A DNA stretch of 26,268 nt from an uncultured bacterium (GCA_900551915.1 URXT01000027.1:1-26268); one strand, 5' to 3'. Numbered from the stretch's first letter, positions 1 through 7,432 are shown. Program-made: numbers and translations. The notes: generated from the sequence alone by a model not told the origin.

Positions 1-1
1 A

Positions 2-91
2 ACAGGAAAGACGACATTGGCAAATATAATAGCTAATGTTACAGGTAAAAAATATATAAAATTAAATACTCATTTTGAGTGTTACAAATAA
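2..91 (+). pseudogene. Truncated RarA/MgsA-like AAA+ ATPase fragment
   Basis: The window opens inside a reading frame (bases 2-88, stop TAA at 89-91) beginning TGKTTLANIIA and reaching KYIKLN. This matches the Walker A loop and following helix and strand of RarA/MgsA-type replication-repair ATPases, where the sequence normally runs GPPGTGKTTLA...LNA and continues for more than 300 residues. Here the frame departs right after KLN and stops seven codons later, so the bulk of the protein is missing. A small hairpin (ACTCA at 68-72, TGAGT at 76-80) lies exactly where similarity ends. The 5' part is outside the window, so I cannot say whether this is a decayed gene, a rearrangement or an assembly join. 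The family call rests on a short motif. Confidence 0.45.
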
Positions 92-114
92 TCATTTAAG
101 GTGTTTCTTTACAT

Positions 115-486
115 TTATCTACCTGATTTTTTACGTGTATTGTTGGCCGAGATGAGATCTTGCAGGTTATATTTGCTGATTATTTCATTTAAATAAGAAC
201 CTGAGAGAAGCTCGTGCAAAAAGCATATTGTTACAGCATGTGTTCTATCTTTTGCATTCAATTTGGAAAAAATCGACTCTAACATTTTCTTTACCGTACT
301 TTGAGTAACAACCAAAATCTCTGCGATCTGTAAATTTTTGAAGCCAAGTGCTGCAAGCGCCAAATATTCAATTTCCCGCGGCGTGAGAATGTTTTCATTT
401 GTATCGGTTGGTAAATCTAAGGTTAAGATTTGTTCCTCTTGCATACGATTATCATATAAACCTGTGATATTTTTAATACTAGGCAT
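115..486 (-). CDS. Small LuxR-type HTH transcriptional regulator
   Basis: A 123-residue protein. Residues about 34-95 form a LuxR/GerE-type four-helix DNA-binding domain: LTPREIEYLALAALGFKN, then IAEILVVTQSTVKKMLESIF, then KLNAKDRTHAV. The N-terminal ~33 residues are too short for a receiver or ligand-binding domain, so this is a free-standing DNA-binding protein. The tail ends in basic residues (NNTRKKSGR). The first ATG (486) has only a weak AGG upstream. Met15 (444) is an alternative start with no better SD. The first ATG sits in a perfect palindrome (478-495), suggesting self-repression. It converges on the broken AAA+ fragment and is divergent from the phosphate cluster. Targets cannot be inferred from sequence. 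Confidence 0.8.
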   Translation of the reverse strand: MPSIKNITGLYDNRMQEEQILTLDLPTDTNENILTPREIEYLALAALGFKNLQIAEILVVTQSTVKKMLESIFSKLNAKDRTHAVTICFLHELLSGSYLNEIISKYNLQDLISANNTRKKSGR

Positions 487-495
487 ATGCCTAGT
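478..495. promoter_or_regulatory. Perfect 18-bp palindrome over the start of the small LuxR-type gene
   Basis: ACTAGGCATATGCCTAGT reads identically on both strands, with its centre at the start codon of the adjacent regulator. LuxR-family dimers commonly bind dyads of about 18-20 bp, so an autoregulatory operator is plausible. The symmetry is seen directly; the function is inferred. Confidence 0.5.
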
Positions 496-561
496 TTAGA
501 TATACAGTCAGTTATTGCTTGCTATTCAGCCCCTTTTTATTCTTTAAAATTCAAATTTTAA

Positions 562-589
562 TTGATATTTTGTTTATATTTCTTAATAT
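562..589 (+). promoter_or_regulatory. Possible promoter of the phosphate-uptake cluster
   Basis: TTGATA (562-567) is followed after 16 bases by TAATAT (584-589), an acceptable sigma-70-like pair about 110 bases before the first gene. The region is extremely AT-rich, so chance matches are easy. Confidence 0.3.
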
Positions 590-630
590 TTTTAAATTAA
601 TTAAGATTAGTTTTTGTTTTTTAAAATTTG

Positions 631-662
631 TTAAGAAAACCTTTTTAAAAAACTTTTCTTAA
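631..662. promoter_or_regulatory. 9-bp inverted repeat upstream of the DUF47/pit genes
   Basis: TTAAGAAAA (631-639) and TTTTCTTAA (654-662) form a perfect inverted repeat with a 14-base spacer, ending 25 bases before the SD of the DUF47 gene. It could be a regulator site or a leader hairpin. A Pho-type site is possible from context, but no recognised Pho-box consensus is present. Confidence 0.35.
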
Positions 663-699
663 AGTATGCTGTGTTTGAATGGAAAAAAGGAGAATAGCC

Positions 700-1341
700 A
701 TGCCAAAATTTAATTTAATGTCTTACATTCTGCCGCCGGAAGACAAGATGTTTTTCACATATTTTCAGGACAGCGCGGAAATCTGTCAGAAAACAGCAAA
801 ACTTTATGATGAAATAATGCACAACCGGCTGACTGATGAATACAAGGAAAAAGCTCTTAAATACAAGAAGAAAGGCAAACTTTCGTATAAAGCTATTTTG
901 AAACAACTAAACAAAAGCTTTATAACGCCGATTGAAAGAGAAGATATTCAAACCATTGCCGTTCAGCTTAATAAAATAAATAAAAAAATTGCAAAAGCCT
1001 GTTTAAATTTGGAAGTGTACAGAATGGAAACTTACACTGAAGAAATGAAAGAACAGGCTTTAACTTTGGTTCAGGCAACAGAAAAACTCGGCGAAATAAT
1101 TAAGAAATTCAAAAAAGTTTCAGACGCCGAAGAAATAACAAAATTAAACATCGAAATGAAAGAAATCGAATCTCATGGCGACGAAATTCACCGCCGTGCA
1201 ATGCGCCACCTTTTTTCAGGTGAATATGAAGCTCTTGAAGTTATTAAATTGAGAGATATTTATAAAGAAATCGAAAATGCTTTCGATGCATGCTTCTATG
1301 TAACAGATACGATTTTGAATGTAGTATTAAAACAATCATAG
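700..1341 (+). CDS. DUF47/PhoU-like phosphate transport accessory protein
   Basis: A 213-residue, all-helical, charged protein of the DUF47 (TIGR00153, PhoU-related) family. Members are encoded beside PiT-type transporters and are thought to regulate them at the inner face of the membrane. The PPEDKMFFTYFQDSAEICQK opening and the C-terminal ESHGDEIHRRAMRHLF...LRDIYKEIENAFDAC stretch are typical. The latter carries the acidic/His residues that bind metal in PhoU-like bundles. The chosen ATG (700) has AAGGAG seven bases upstream. An in-frame ATG seven codons earlier (679) lacks an SD and would contain this SD in its coding sequence. The stop is seven bases before the transporter gene, so the two form an operon. 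Confidence 0.88.
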   Translation: MPKFNLMSYILPPEDKMFFTYFQDSAEICQKTAKLYDEIMHNRLTDEYKEKALKYKKKGKLSYKAILKQLNKSFITPIEREDIQTIAVQLNKINKKIAKACLNLEVYRMETYTEEMKEQALTLVQATEKLGEIIKKFKKVSDAEEITKLNIEMKEIESHGDEIHRRAMRHLFSGEYEALEVIKLRDIYKEIENAFDACFYVTDTILNVVLKQS

Positions 1342-1348
1342 GAAAATT

Positions 1349-2365
1349 ATGTCAATAACAATTTTACTTTTAATAGCTGTAATTGCGGTTGCGCTTGCAT
1401 TTGAATTTATAAACGGGTTTCATGATTGTGCAAATGCAATTGCAACTGTTGTTTCAACAAAAGTTTTGTCGCCAAAGCAGGCCGTACTGTTTGGCGCGTC
1501 GCTGGAATTTATCGGAGCATTGACAGGAACGCATGTTGCTAAAACAATCGGTTCCGGTATTGTGAACGGCGAAATGATTACTTTAACCGTAATTTTTTGC
1601 GCTTTGCTCGCGGCGGTTTTGTGGAATTTGTTTACATGGTGGCTCGGACTTCCCTCAAGTTCGTCTCACGCACTTATCGGCGGACTTTTGGGCGCGACAA
1701 TCGTAAAAGCCGGCTTTAGTGCCGTTCATTTTAACACTCTGATGGACAAAGTTATAATCCCGATGTTCACTTCGCCGGTTTTGGGATTTTGTGCAGGATT
1801 TATGCTTATGCTTCTTCTTGCGTGGATTATCGTAATTTCAAAAGCTCATCCGGATAAAGTTAATAAAAAATTCAGAAAACTTCAGCTTCTCTCATCAGGC
1901 TTGATGGCATTAAGCCACGGTTCAAACGATGCTCAGAAAACAATGGGGATTATTACGCTTGCATTAATGGCAGGCGGGGTTTTGCATAAAGGGCCTTCAG
2001 GGGAATTTGAAATTCCAATTTACGTAATTCTTGCCTGCGCAATTACAATGGCAGCTGGAACAATGAATGGCGGCTGGAAAATCATAAAAACAATGGGACA
2101 TAAAATAATCCGTTTAAAGCCGATACATGGATTTGCCGCTGAAACTTCTGCAGCGGGCTTGATTTTGACAGCATCACACTTTGGAATTCCGCTAAGCACA
2201 ACGCACGTAATTTCAACCGCAATTATGGGTGTCGGCTCAACCCTTCATGCGCACGCCGTCAAATGGAAAATCGTCGGGAATATTGTGACCGCTTGGATTG
2301 TAACAATTCCTGCCTGCATGATACTTTCATCAATAATTTACTATTTAATTTACAAGATTATTTAA
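1349..2365 (+). CDS. pit: PiT family inorganic phosphate transporter
   Basis: A 338-residue integral membrane protein of the PiT/PHO4 family, importing phosphate (often as a metal-phosphate complex) driven by protons or sodium. Both internally duplicated signatures are present: FINGFHDCANAIATVV near residue 20 with LPSSSSHALIGGLLGA near residue 100, and ALSHGSNDAQKTMGIITLAL near residue 190 with GIPLSTTHVISTAIMGVG near residue 280. About ten hydrophobic segments alternate with short loops. The length suits compact bacterial PiT proteins. The SD (AGGA) overlaps the stop of the DUF47 gene seven bases upstream, consistent with translational coupling and a low-affinity phosphate uptake pair. Sodium versus proton coupling cannot be decided here. 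Confidence 0.93.
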   Translation: MSITILLLIAVIAVALAFEFINGFHDCANAIATVVSTKVLSPKQAVLFGASLEFIGALTGTHVAKTIGSGIVNGEMITLTVIFCALLAAVLWNLFTWWLGLPSSSSHALIGGLLGATIVKAGFSAVHFNTLMDKVIIPMFTSPVLGFCAGFMLMLLLAWIIVISKAHPDKVNKKFRKLQLLSSGLMALSHGSNDAQKTMGIITLALMAGGVLHKGPSGEFEIPIYVILACAITMAAGTMNGGWKIIKTMGHKIIRLKPIHGFAAETSAAGLILTASHFGIPLSTTHVISTAIMGVGSTLHAHAVKWKIVGNIVTAWIVTIPACMILSSIIYYLIYKII

Positions 2366-2380
2366 GCAAAAGAGGTTTTT

Positions 2381-2623
2381 ATGCCAATTCAACCATTAAT
2401 CAGCACAGTTTTAGCAAATTCACAAACCAAAAAACCAAAATTCAATTCAGTTTCAATAACAGGTTACTCGGCGCTTGGTTTTGGAATGGCAAGTGTGATT
2501 GCCGCCACAAACAAAAAACTTAAATCACATAAATATCTCGGATATATTGCGGGCGCGCTGGCGTTTTTGCATACGGGAATAATTGAAGGAATGCGTTTTA
2601 ACAGAAGAAAAGGAGAGAAATAA
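2381..2623 (+). CDS. Small membrane protein of unknown function
   Basis: An 80-residue protein starting 15 bases after pit, with AGAGG five bases before its ATG, and overlapping the next gene by one base (TAATG). The N-terminal ~25 residues are polar and Ser/Thr/Lys-rich (SQTKKPKF). They are followed by two moderately hydrophobic stretches, about residues 27-43 ([17 protein letters not shown]) and 52-68 ([16 protein letters not shown]), and a basic tail (RFNRRKGEK). I recognise no family. Its placement suggests co-transcription with phosphate uptake or the peroxiredoxin, but does not show a function. Confidence 0.7.
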   Translation: MPIQPLISTVLANSQTKKPKFNSVSITGYSALGFGMASVIAATNKKLKSHKYLGYIAGALAFLHTGIIEGMRFNRRKGEK

Positions 2624-3072
2624 TGGACTTTTTAAACATAAAATTGAGCGCAATAGACGAAAACGGTCAGGAAAAAGAATTTTCACTGTCGGATTTCAAA
2701 GGTCAAAAGGTTGTTTTGTATTTTTATCCTAAGGATAACACGTCTGGCTGTACGCAGGAGGCGTGTGATTTTCGCGACAACTTTAACCGCCTGACATCAA
2801 AAGCCGTTGTTATCGGTGTAAGTCCTGACAGTATTAAAAGCCACTTGAAATTCAAAGAAAACCACAGTTTAAATTTTATGCTTCTCAGCGACCCGGAACA
2901 TAAGCTTTCGGAGGCTTTCGGCGCATGGGGTGAAAAATCCATGTACGGCAGAAAATATTTCGGCATTATCCGTTCGACTTTCATACTTGATGAAAATGGC
3001 GAAATCAAAAAAGAGTGGCGCAAAGTTAAAGTTAAAGGGCATGTTGATGAAGTTCTTGAAAATTTAGTATAA
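2623..3072 (+). CDS. bcp: Thiol peroxidase, Bcp/PrxQ-type peroxiredoxin
   Basis: A 149-residue AhpC/TSA-fold peroxiredoxin that reduces hydrogen peroxide and organic hydroperoxides in the cytoplasm using thioredoxin. The active-site stretch [18 protein letters not shown] carries the peroxidatic Cys43 and, five residues on, Cys48. This is the C-x4-C arrangement of the Bcp/PrxQ subgroup, whose two cysteines form an intramolecular disulfide. Further family marks are [32 protein letters not shown] and the C-terminal [12 protein letters not shown]. The length is normal. The start codon overlaps the stop of the preceding small gene by one base, so it is the last gene of the phosphate cluster, followed by a strong terminator. 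Confidence 0.93.
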   Translation: MDFLNIKLSAIDENGQEKEFSLSDFKGQKVVLYFYPKDNTSGCTQEACDFRDNFNRLTSKAVVIGVSPDSIKSHLKFKENHSLNFMLLSDPEHKLSEAFGAWGEKSMYGRKYFGIIRSTFILDENGEIKKEWRKVKVKGHVDEVLENLV

Positions 3073-3095
3073 AAAGCGGGTTTTGCCCGCTTTTT
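3073..3095. terminator. Bidirectional intrinsic terminator between bcp and the ferritin-like gene
   Basis: AAAGCGGG (3073-3080), loop TTTTG, CCCGCTTT (3086-3093), with a T run on the plus side and an A run on the other. It separates two convergent genes and starts immediately after the bcp stop codon. Confidence 0.9.
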
Positions 3096-3097
3096 GT

Positions 3098-3403
3098 TTA
3101 CTCTTTTCCGCCTTTAATAACTTTTTCTGCTTCTTCAACGCCTTCTTTGTGCCCTCTTGCATCTTCTGGTGAAATAAGGTTTAAAAGATAAAGCAGATTT
3201 CCCGCGTGAACGCGTTCGTCGCCCGCGATTTCGTTTAAAAGTCTTTTAGATTCTTCATTGTCAATTGTTTCGGCAATTTCTTCATAAAGCTGAATGGCTT
3301 CGTATTCGCCGGCAATCGAAAATCTGATTGCGCGGATTAATTCTTCGTTTGTAAGCTTTCTCTCACTCCTTTTTACGCTATATGGTGTTGCAAATTCGGG
3401 CAT
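3098..3403 (-). CDS. Encapsulated-ferritin-like (EncFtn-type) small ferritin
   Basis: A 101-residue two-helix ferritin-like protein. Helix 1 (residues ~18-46) contains IRFSIAGEYEAIQLYEEIAE and helix 2 (~48-77) contains RLLNEIAGDERVHAGNLLYL. Glu33, Glu63 and His66 line up with the Glu32/Glu62/His65 iron ligands described for the EncFtn family. EncFtn subunits assemble into ring-like multimers with ferroxidase sites at subunit interfaces and are normally stored inside encapsulin shells. The typical L-x-PEDARGHKEG...EEAEK tail follows, but the protein ends at GGKE without an obvious encapsulin-targeting extension, and no encapsulin gene lies in the window. SD AAAGGAG is seven bases before the ATG. 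A rubrerythrin-like peroxide role is the alternative; its partner bcp also points to oxidative or iron stress. Confidence 0.75.
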   Translation of the reverse strand: MPEFATPYSVKRSERKLTNEELIRAIRFSIAGEYEAIQLYEEIAETIDNEESKRLLNEIAGDERVHAGNLLYLLNLISPEDARGHKEGVEEAEKVIKGGKE

Positions 3404-3492
3404 GATAATCTCCTTTGTAAAATTTTATCTACAAAGTGATTTTTTCTTTAAGTCGAAGATTTTACATCCTTTACGCGGTTAAATCGGTCAGG

Positions 3493-5850
3493 CTATACTA
3501 AATCAAGTTCAGCAATATCGTCTTCCAGCAAAGATTTTTGGAAATGTTCGCATTCCTCTGCCATATCAAGAATAAGCGCAAACTTTGAACTGTGAAGAAT
3601 TTTTTCCAAATCCGAAATTCCGAGAAATTCAATTTTGTATTCTTCCGCGCCGCGCTCAAGAATTTTGATGAAACCGGCTTCTTCAAAAAGTTCAAACATT
3701 AATTCAATAAGTTTGATTGATTTGCCCAGATGGCTTGCACAGCGAAGAAGTTCAACACTGCCGCCGTTGTTGTTCGCGGCAAATTTCAACATTCCCGCAA
3801 AAGTTTTCATAAATTCCGCATCGTCAAAATATCTGATTTCATAATTCATCAAATGCAGGCATTTCGGCGAAGTTTCCTCTAAAATTCTGTCGAAAGTTTC
3901 GCGGTCGGCAGGATAATCGAAAAACATCACAGCATCGCAGGTTTTAAGATTGTTCCGTGCTGCACAGCGTCTGCTCAAGGCTTCATAAGGCTTCAATTTG
4001 TCGCGGATTGCCTTGCTTTCAGCAAAAACAAGAATGTTTTGTTTGGAATTTTTCACGTAATCGTTCACCTGCGGCAAAATATCAGTTTTTTTACGATGGT
4101 CATAAATTTTAAATTTTGCCTGCTCTGCTTCACTTTCCTCCTCTTTCAGGTAAGGCGAATGAATATCGTCGGCAATCAATTGCACCGAAATATTTCCCTG
4201 ATATTCGTTAATCTGCGGGTGAAACGCCGCATCAAGCGTGTCGCCGTTCACAAGCGATATATCTCCCTCGCCCCAGCGGATTATATTGAATTCGGTCGTT
4301 CCTGCGTTCACCGTAAGCCTTAAATGGTCTTTATTATCGCCCATAAGCCGTTTTTGTTTGAGTTTTAGGTTTCTGAGTACAAAAACCGGACTTGGATTTG
4401 ACGCACCAAAGGGTTCAAGCCGTGAAATCTGTTCAACCAAATCCACTGTTACATCATTCGGCGTCACTTCCAAATCAATGTTGATAAACGGCTTTATGTC
4501 TTTTCCGGCTGTCATTTCTTTGATTACACGATTTAAGTTTTCTTTCACCTGTTTAAACGGAGTTTTGTCAGGCGTAAACGACAGCCCTGCCGCCATTGCG
4601 TGTCCGCCGAAACCGTCAAGCAGGTCGCCGATGGAATTTATAGCGTCAAAAAGGTGAACGCCTTCAATGCTTCGGGCAGAACAGCGGATTTGTTTTTCAG
4701 GCTCGTAATAAGTCATCAAAAATGTTGGTTTGTAATACTTTTCAACAAGTTTTGAGGCAACAATCCCGATAATGCCGACTTTCCATTCAGGATTGAAAAG
4801 AACAATTGCCGGATTGCGGTTTCCCTCGCGCTTAATCATCTCATCAGCCTGCAAAAATGTTTCCTGACAGAGATTTTGGCGGATTTTGTTAAATTCGTTC
4901 AGAGAAATCACAGCCATCTCAATTTCCTGCGGATTGTCGGAAAGCATTACTTTCAGAGCGTTTTCAACGGTATCGAGCCGCCCGGATGCGTTAATTCTCG
5001 GTGCGACGCCGAATGCGATTTGCTCTGAGGTGACGCCGTTTGAAGGGCTGTAACCTGCGCTTTCCAAAAGCCGCTTAATCCCGTAATGCCGCCCCTGCGC
5101 GATTAAATCGAGACCTTTAAGCACAATATGGCGGTTCTCGCCGACGAGCGGAACAATATCTGCAACCGTTCCTACGGCAGCGTAAGGCAAGATTTCCATC
5201 ACAAATTCGGACTTTTCATAATGCGCCAGAAGCGCCTGCGAAACCTTGAACGCAACGCCGACGCCTGCAAGAGATGTCAGGCTTGTGATTTCTTTTGTGG
5301 AAAGATTTTCGTCCAGTGCGTCCGGAGCTTTCGGGTTGATAATCGCATACGCGTGCGGAAGTTCTTCCGGAGCTTCGTGGTGGTCGGTTATGATTACGTC
5401 TATTTTAAAACTGTTTAAAAAATTTACTTCTTCAACATTGCTGATGCCGCAGTCAACGGTTATGATTACTTTTGGCTTAACGCTTGTCATAAGCTTCACG
5501 AGCGCTTTTGAATCAAGTCCGTGCCCTTCTTTTTCGCGGTCCGGGATGAAGTAATTTACGTTTGCACCAAGGTGCGTGAGCGTTCTGTAAAGCAATGAAG
5601 TCGATGTTACACCGTCAGCGTCAAAGTCGCCGTAAATCACAATTTTTTCGTTGTTGTCGATTGCTTTTGCAAGTCTTTCAACGCATTTTGGCATATCTAA
5701 AAACACGTTTGGATTAGAAAGTTTTGTTTGAAGAGGGTTTAGAAACTCCTCGATATCTTTTTCGCCTGTCACTCCGCGTGCGGCAAGAAGTTTTTCAATC
5801 AGCGGCGCCGGATGGGTGCTGTTCTCCTTAATTCTCCACTCTTTATGCAT
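3493..5850 (-). CDS. recJ: Single-stranded-DNA-specific exonuclease RecJ
   Basis: A 785-residue 5'-3' single-strand DNA exonuclease of the DHH superfamily, acting in mismatch repair, base excision and fork repair. Motif I VIYGDFDADGVTS is at ~71-84, TVDCGIS at ~131-137 and the DHH motif (IITDHHEAPEELPHA) at ~153-167. Also visible are the LAGVGVAFK segment, ADIVPL, APRINASGRL, and the DHHA1 glycine-rich LLDGFGGHAMAAGLSF, followed by an OB-type DNA-binding region. The last ~220 residues extend beyond the E. coli core. They resemble the RecJ C-terminal extension seen in Firmicutes and cyanobacteria, with a winged-helix-like end (LFEEAGFIKILERG). GAGGAG lies only four bases before the ATG, a short spacing. 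It is divergent from the prepilin gene. Confidence 0.95.
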   Translation of the reverse strand: MHKEWRIKENSTHPAPLIEKLLAARGVTGEKDIEEFLNPLQTKLSNPNVFLDMPKCVERLAKAIDNNEKIVIYGDFDADGVTSTSLLYRTLTHLGANVNYFIPDREKEGHGLDSKALVKLMTSVKPKVIITVDCGISNVEEVNFLNSFKIDVIITDHHEAPEELPHAYAIINPKAPDALDENLSTKEITSLTSLAGVGVAFKVSQALLAHYEKSEFVMEILPYAAVGTVADIVPLVGENRHIVLKGLDLIAQGRHYGIKRLLESAGYSPSNGVTSEQIAFGVAPRINASGRLDTVENALKVMLSDNPQEIEMAVISLNEFNKIRQNLCQETFLQADEMIKREGNRNPAIVLFNPEWKVGIIGIVASKLVEKYYKPTFLMTYYEPEKQIRCSARSIEGVHLFDAINSIGDLLDGFGGHAMAAGLSFTPDKTPFKQVKENLNRVIKEMTAGKDIKPFINIDLEVTPNDVTVDLVEQISRLEPFGASNPSPVFVLRNLKLKQKRLMGDNKDHLRLTVNAGTTEFNIIRWGEGDISLVNGDTLDAAFHPQINEYQGNISVQLIADDIHSPYLKEEESEAEQAKFKIYDHRKKTDILPQVNDYVKNSKQNILVFAESKAIRDKLKPYEALSRRCAARNNLKTCDAVMFFDYPADRETFDRILEETSPKCLHLMNYEIRYFDDAEFMKTFAGMLKFAANNNGGSVELLRCASHLGKSIKLIELMFELFEEAGFIKILERGAEEYKIEFLGISDLEKILHSSKFALILDMAEECEHFQKSLLEDDIAELDLV

Positions 5851-6041
5851 ATTCTCCTCTGTCTGTAATTAAATAATAACATAAACAAGGGAATGAGAAA
5901 AAATGGAATAGGGGAATGAGTGGTTACGTTTAGAAAGTACGGCGTGAAAGATTAGTGTGTTATAGTGAATAAGTAAATAAGTGAATAACGAATATGTTCT
6001 TTACATAATAGATATTAGTAAAATCCGACGATTACAGTATT

Positions 6042-6059
6042 ATGAAATGCACTTTTCAT
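6042..6059. promoter_or_regulatory. Short inverted repeat upstream of the prepilin promoter
   Basis: ATGAAA (6042-6047) and TTTCAT (6054-6059) form an inverted repeat ending 17 bases before the -35 box of the prepilin promoter. It could be an activator site or chance in AT-rich DNA. Confidence 0.25.
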
Positions 6060-6076
6060 GTTTCAGGTATAATCAC

Positions 6077-6105
6077 TTGATTAAATCTGATAAATTTATT
6101 ATAAT
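6077..6105 (+). promoter_or_regulatory. Sigma-70-type promoter of the prepilin gene
   Basis: TTGATT (6077-6082), a 17-base spacer and a perfect TATAAT (6100-6105), 40 bases before the start codon. The second G-tract locus at 26216 has the same TTGATT-17 layout at a similar distance. Confidence 0.7.
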
Positions 6106-6145
6106 AAATTTAGAACTTTTAAAAAATTAACAGGAGTAAATAAGT

Positions 6146-6877
6146 ATGAAAAGTAGACTATTATTGAATTCCCGGGGGGGGGGGCACCTGCAAAATAAGC
6201 TCCTGCAAGGCTTTACATTATCTGAAGTTCTTATAACCCTTGGTATTATTGGCATTGTTGCTGCAATGACTTTGCCCTCTTTAATCGGAAATTATCGTGC
6301 TAAACAGCTTTCAACAGGGCTCAAAACAGCGTATTCGCTGATTGCGCAGGCGATTGATAAAATGGAAGCTGATGGAATTGATACTACTCCTGAGGCATTT
6401 TCTTCTGTTTCGCAGTCTTTTGCAAATAAGTTAAAAAACTATTTTGAAGTCCTTTATGATTGCGGAAGCTCATTTGCAAGTATGAACACAAAGTATTGTG
6501 CGATTAATGATGGTTCTTATACTAATTTCTCGCGGAAATCTCCGATGGGTTTTGGTGTTTTGGATGATGGTCAATTCGTATTAAAAAACGGAATGCTTTT
6601 AATGTTTGAGAACATGCGTGGCAGTTCTAACATTTATATAACAGTTGATGTTAACGGCAGAAACAGAACACCCAATGCTTGGGGCTGGGATGTGTTTACG
6701 TTTCAGCTTGTGGACAGAAGCGGCAAAGGTATTTTGTTGCCGATGGGTGCTGAAGGAACTAACATAACAGATGTGAACAGATATTGTAATAGTAAAACAT
6801 CTGATGGTGCAAGTGGCATAGCCTGTACAGCAAAGGCGCTTTCTGAGAAAGATTATTTCCGTAATCTGTTTGAATGA
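6146..6877 (+). CDS. Prepilin / type II secretion-like pseudopilin with G-tract leader
   Basis: A 243-residue type IV pilin-like protein. An unusually long leader (residues 1-22) ends in LLQG; the prepilin peptidase site is Gly22/Phe23, followed by FTLSEVLITLGIIGIVAAMT with the conserved Glu at +5 (Glu27). The hydrophobic helix covers ~23-47, and a soluble domain follows with Cys pairs (DCGSS...KYCAI and RYCNS...IACTA) and a VDVNGRNRTPNAWGWDVFTF segment typical of this lineage's pseudopilins. AGGAG lies nine bases before the ATG. Eleven consecutive Gs encode Arg-Gly-Gly-Gly at residues 10-13. Loss of one G gives a stop before the mature pilin ends, and gain of one gives a stop within a few codons, so expression is set by tract length. 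Exported and assembled or surface-exposed; partner and substrate unknown. Confidence 0.85.
   Translation: MKSRLLLNSRGGGHLQNKLLQGFTLSEVLITLGIIGIVAAMTLPSLIGNYRAKQLSTGLKTAYSLIAQAIDKMEADGIDTTPEAFSSVSQSFANKLKNYFEVLYDCGSSFASMNTKYCAINDGSYTNFSRKSPMGFGVLDDGQFVLKNGMLLMFENMRGSSNIYITVDVNGRNRTPNAWGWDVFTFQLVDRSGKGILLPMGAEGTNITDVNRYCNSKTSDGASGIACTAKALSEKDYFRNLFE
6174..6184 (+). repeat. Homopolymeric G tract (11 Gs) in the prepilin leader
   Basis: Eleven consecutive Gs in a strongly AT-rich genome, inside the reading frame between the SD-preceded ATG and the peptidase site. With 11 the frame runs through. With 10 it continues about 20 codons to TAA, and with 12 it ends at TAA soon after APAK. Typical of contingency loci changed by slipped-strand mispairing. 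Confidence 0.85.
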
Positions 6878-7043
6878 TTCTTAATAAAACTTAATAATTG
6901 TAAAAAATCTCGAAAACCTTTTAGTGATAACCTTTTGGGGATTTAATACTTAATATTTCCGGAAATTACATTTAAGTTTTTATATAATTTTGCCGTAAAT
7001 GGGTATATAAATAGTAAGTAATTTGTATAGGAAGGATTTTACT

Positions 7044-7403
7044 ATGTCGTTTAACCCCATTGATGACAACAAACCCGCTATGGGTGCTATGGCAGCCGGT
7101 AAAATGAATGAGCTGCCGGAGATTGATTTAGCAGAAATCGATTTTAAAGAAATTGAGAAAAAGGCAAGTATTTTTGTTAAGGATACAAAGTTCGTGCCGG
7201 TGGATGAGCAAGTCAAACTTGTCAGTGTCGAGAAAAACGGAAAATTGATTTACGAAGATGAAGGTCGTATGCAGCTTGCAAACAGTCAGCTTGACCTTGC
7301 AGAAATGAAAAACGAAGATGACACTTTAATTAAAGGTTTTCTTGGCGGCTTCTTTGGCAAGTCAAAGAGCATGTTTGACAAGAAAGATGATAACTTTATC
7401 TAA
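7044..7403 (+). CDS. Acidic protein of unknown function
   Basis: A 119-residue protein I cannot assign. The ATG at 7044 has AGGAAGGA seven bases upstream; an earlier in-frame TTG (7023) would read through this SD. The sequence is acidic in the middle (ELPEIDLAEIDFKEIEKKA), with a central Lys-Val-rich strand region (FVPVDEQVKLVSVEKNGKL) and a Gly/Phe-rich then Lys/Asp-rich end (GFLGGFFGKSKSMFDKKDD). There is no signal peptide or clear membrane segment. It is an apparent single-gene unit, with a perfect TATAAT at 6983-6988 as a possible -10 and a strong terminator after it. Probably a lineage-specific cytoplasmic protein. Confidence 0.7.
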   Translation: MSFNPIDDNKPAMGAMAAGKMNELPEIDLAEIDFKEIEKKASIFVKDTKFVPVDEQVKLVSVEKNGKLIYEDEGRMQLANSQLDLAEMKNEDDTLIKGFLGGFFGKSKSMFDKKDDNFI

Positions 7404-7432
7404 TTTGCAGGCTCTGTCAATATTAATCATCA

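Noticed and set aside
2263..2523. An 86-codon plus-strand frame across the pit/small-gene junction.
   Set aside because: It overlaps two well-supported genes in another frame, has no SD, and has no plausible protein features.
3635..5554. Several open frames of 69-139 codons antisense to recJ.
   Set aside because: They are shadows of recJ codon use without SDs or family features.
6165..6184. GAATTCCCGGG looks like a cloning-vector polylinker (EcoRI-SmaI) joined to the prepilin.
   Set aside because: The frame continues into a complete prepilin, the SD and promoter upstream fit the host, and the second locus has a diverged leader (ATTGAATTTTCGG) with its own G run, so this is native sequence.
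6955..6966. A 12-bp palindrome ATTTCCGGAAAT upstream of the acidic orphan.
   Set aside because: Perfect but short, and no second copy or clear link to the -10 box was found. Noted only as a possible operator.
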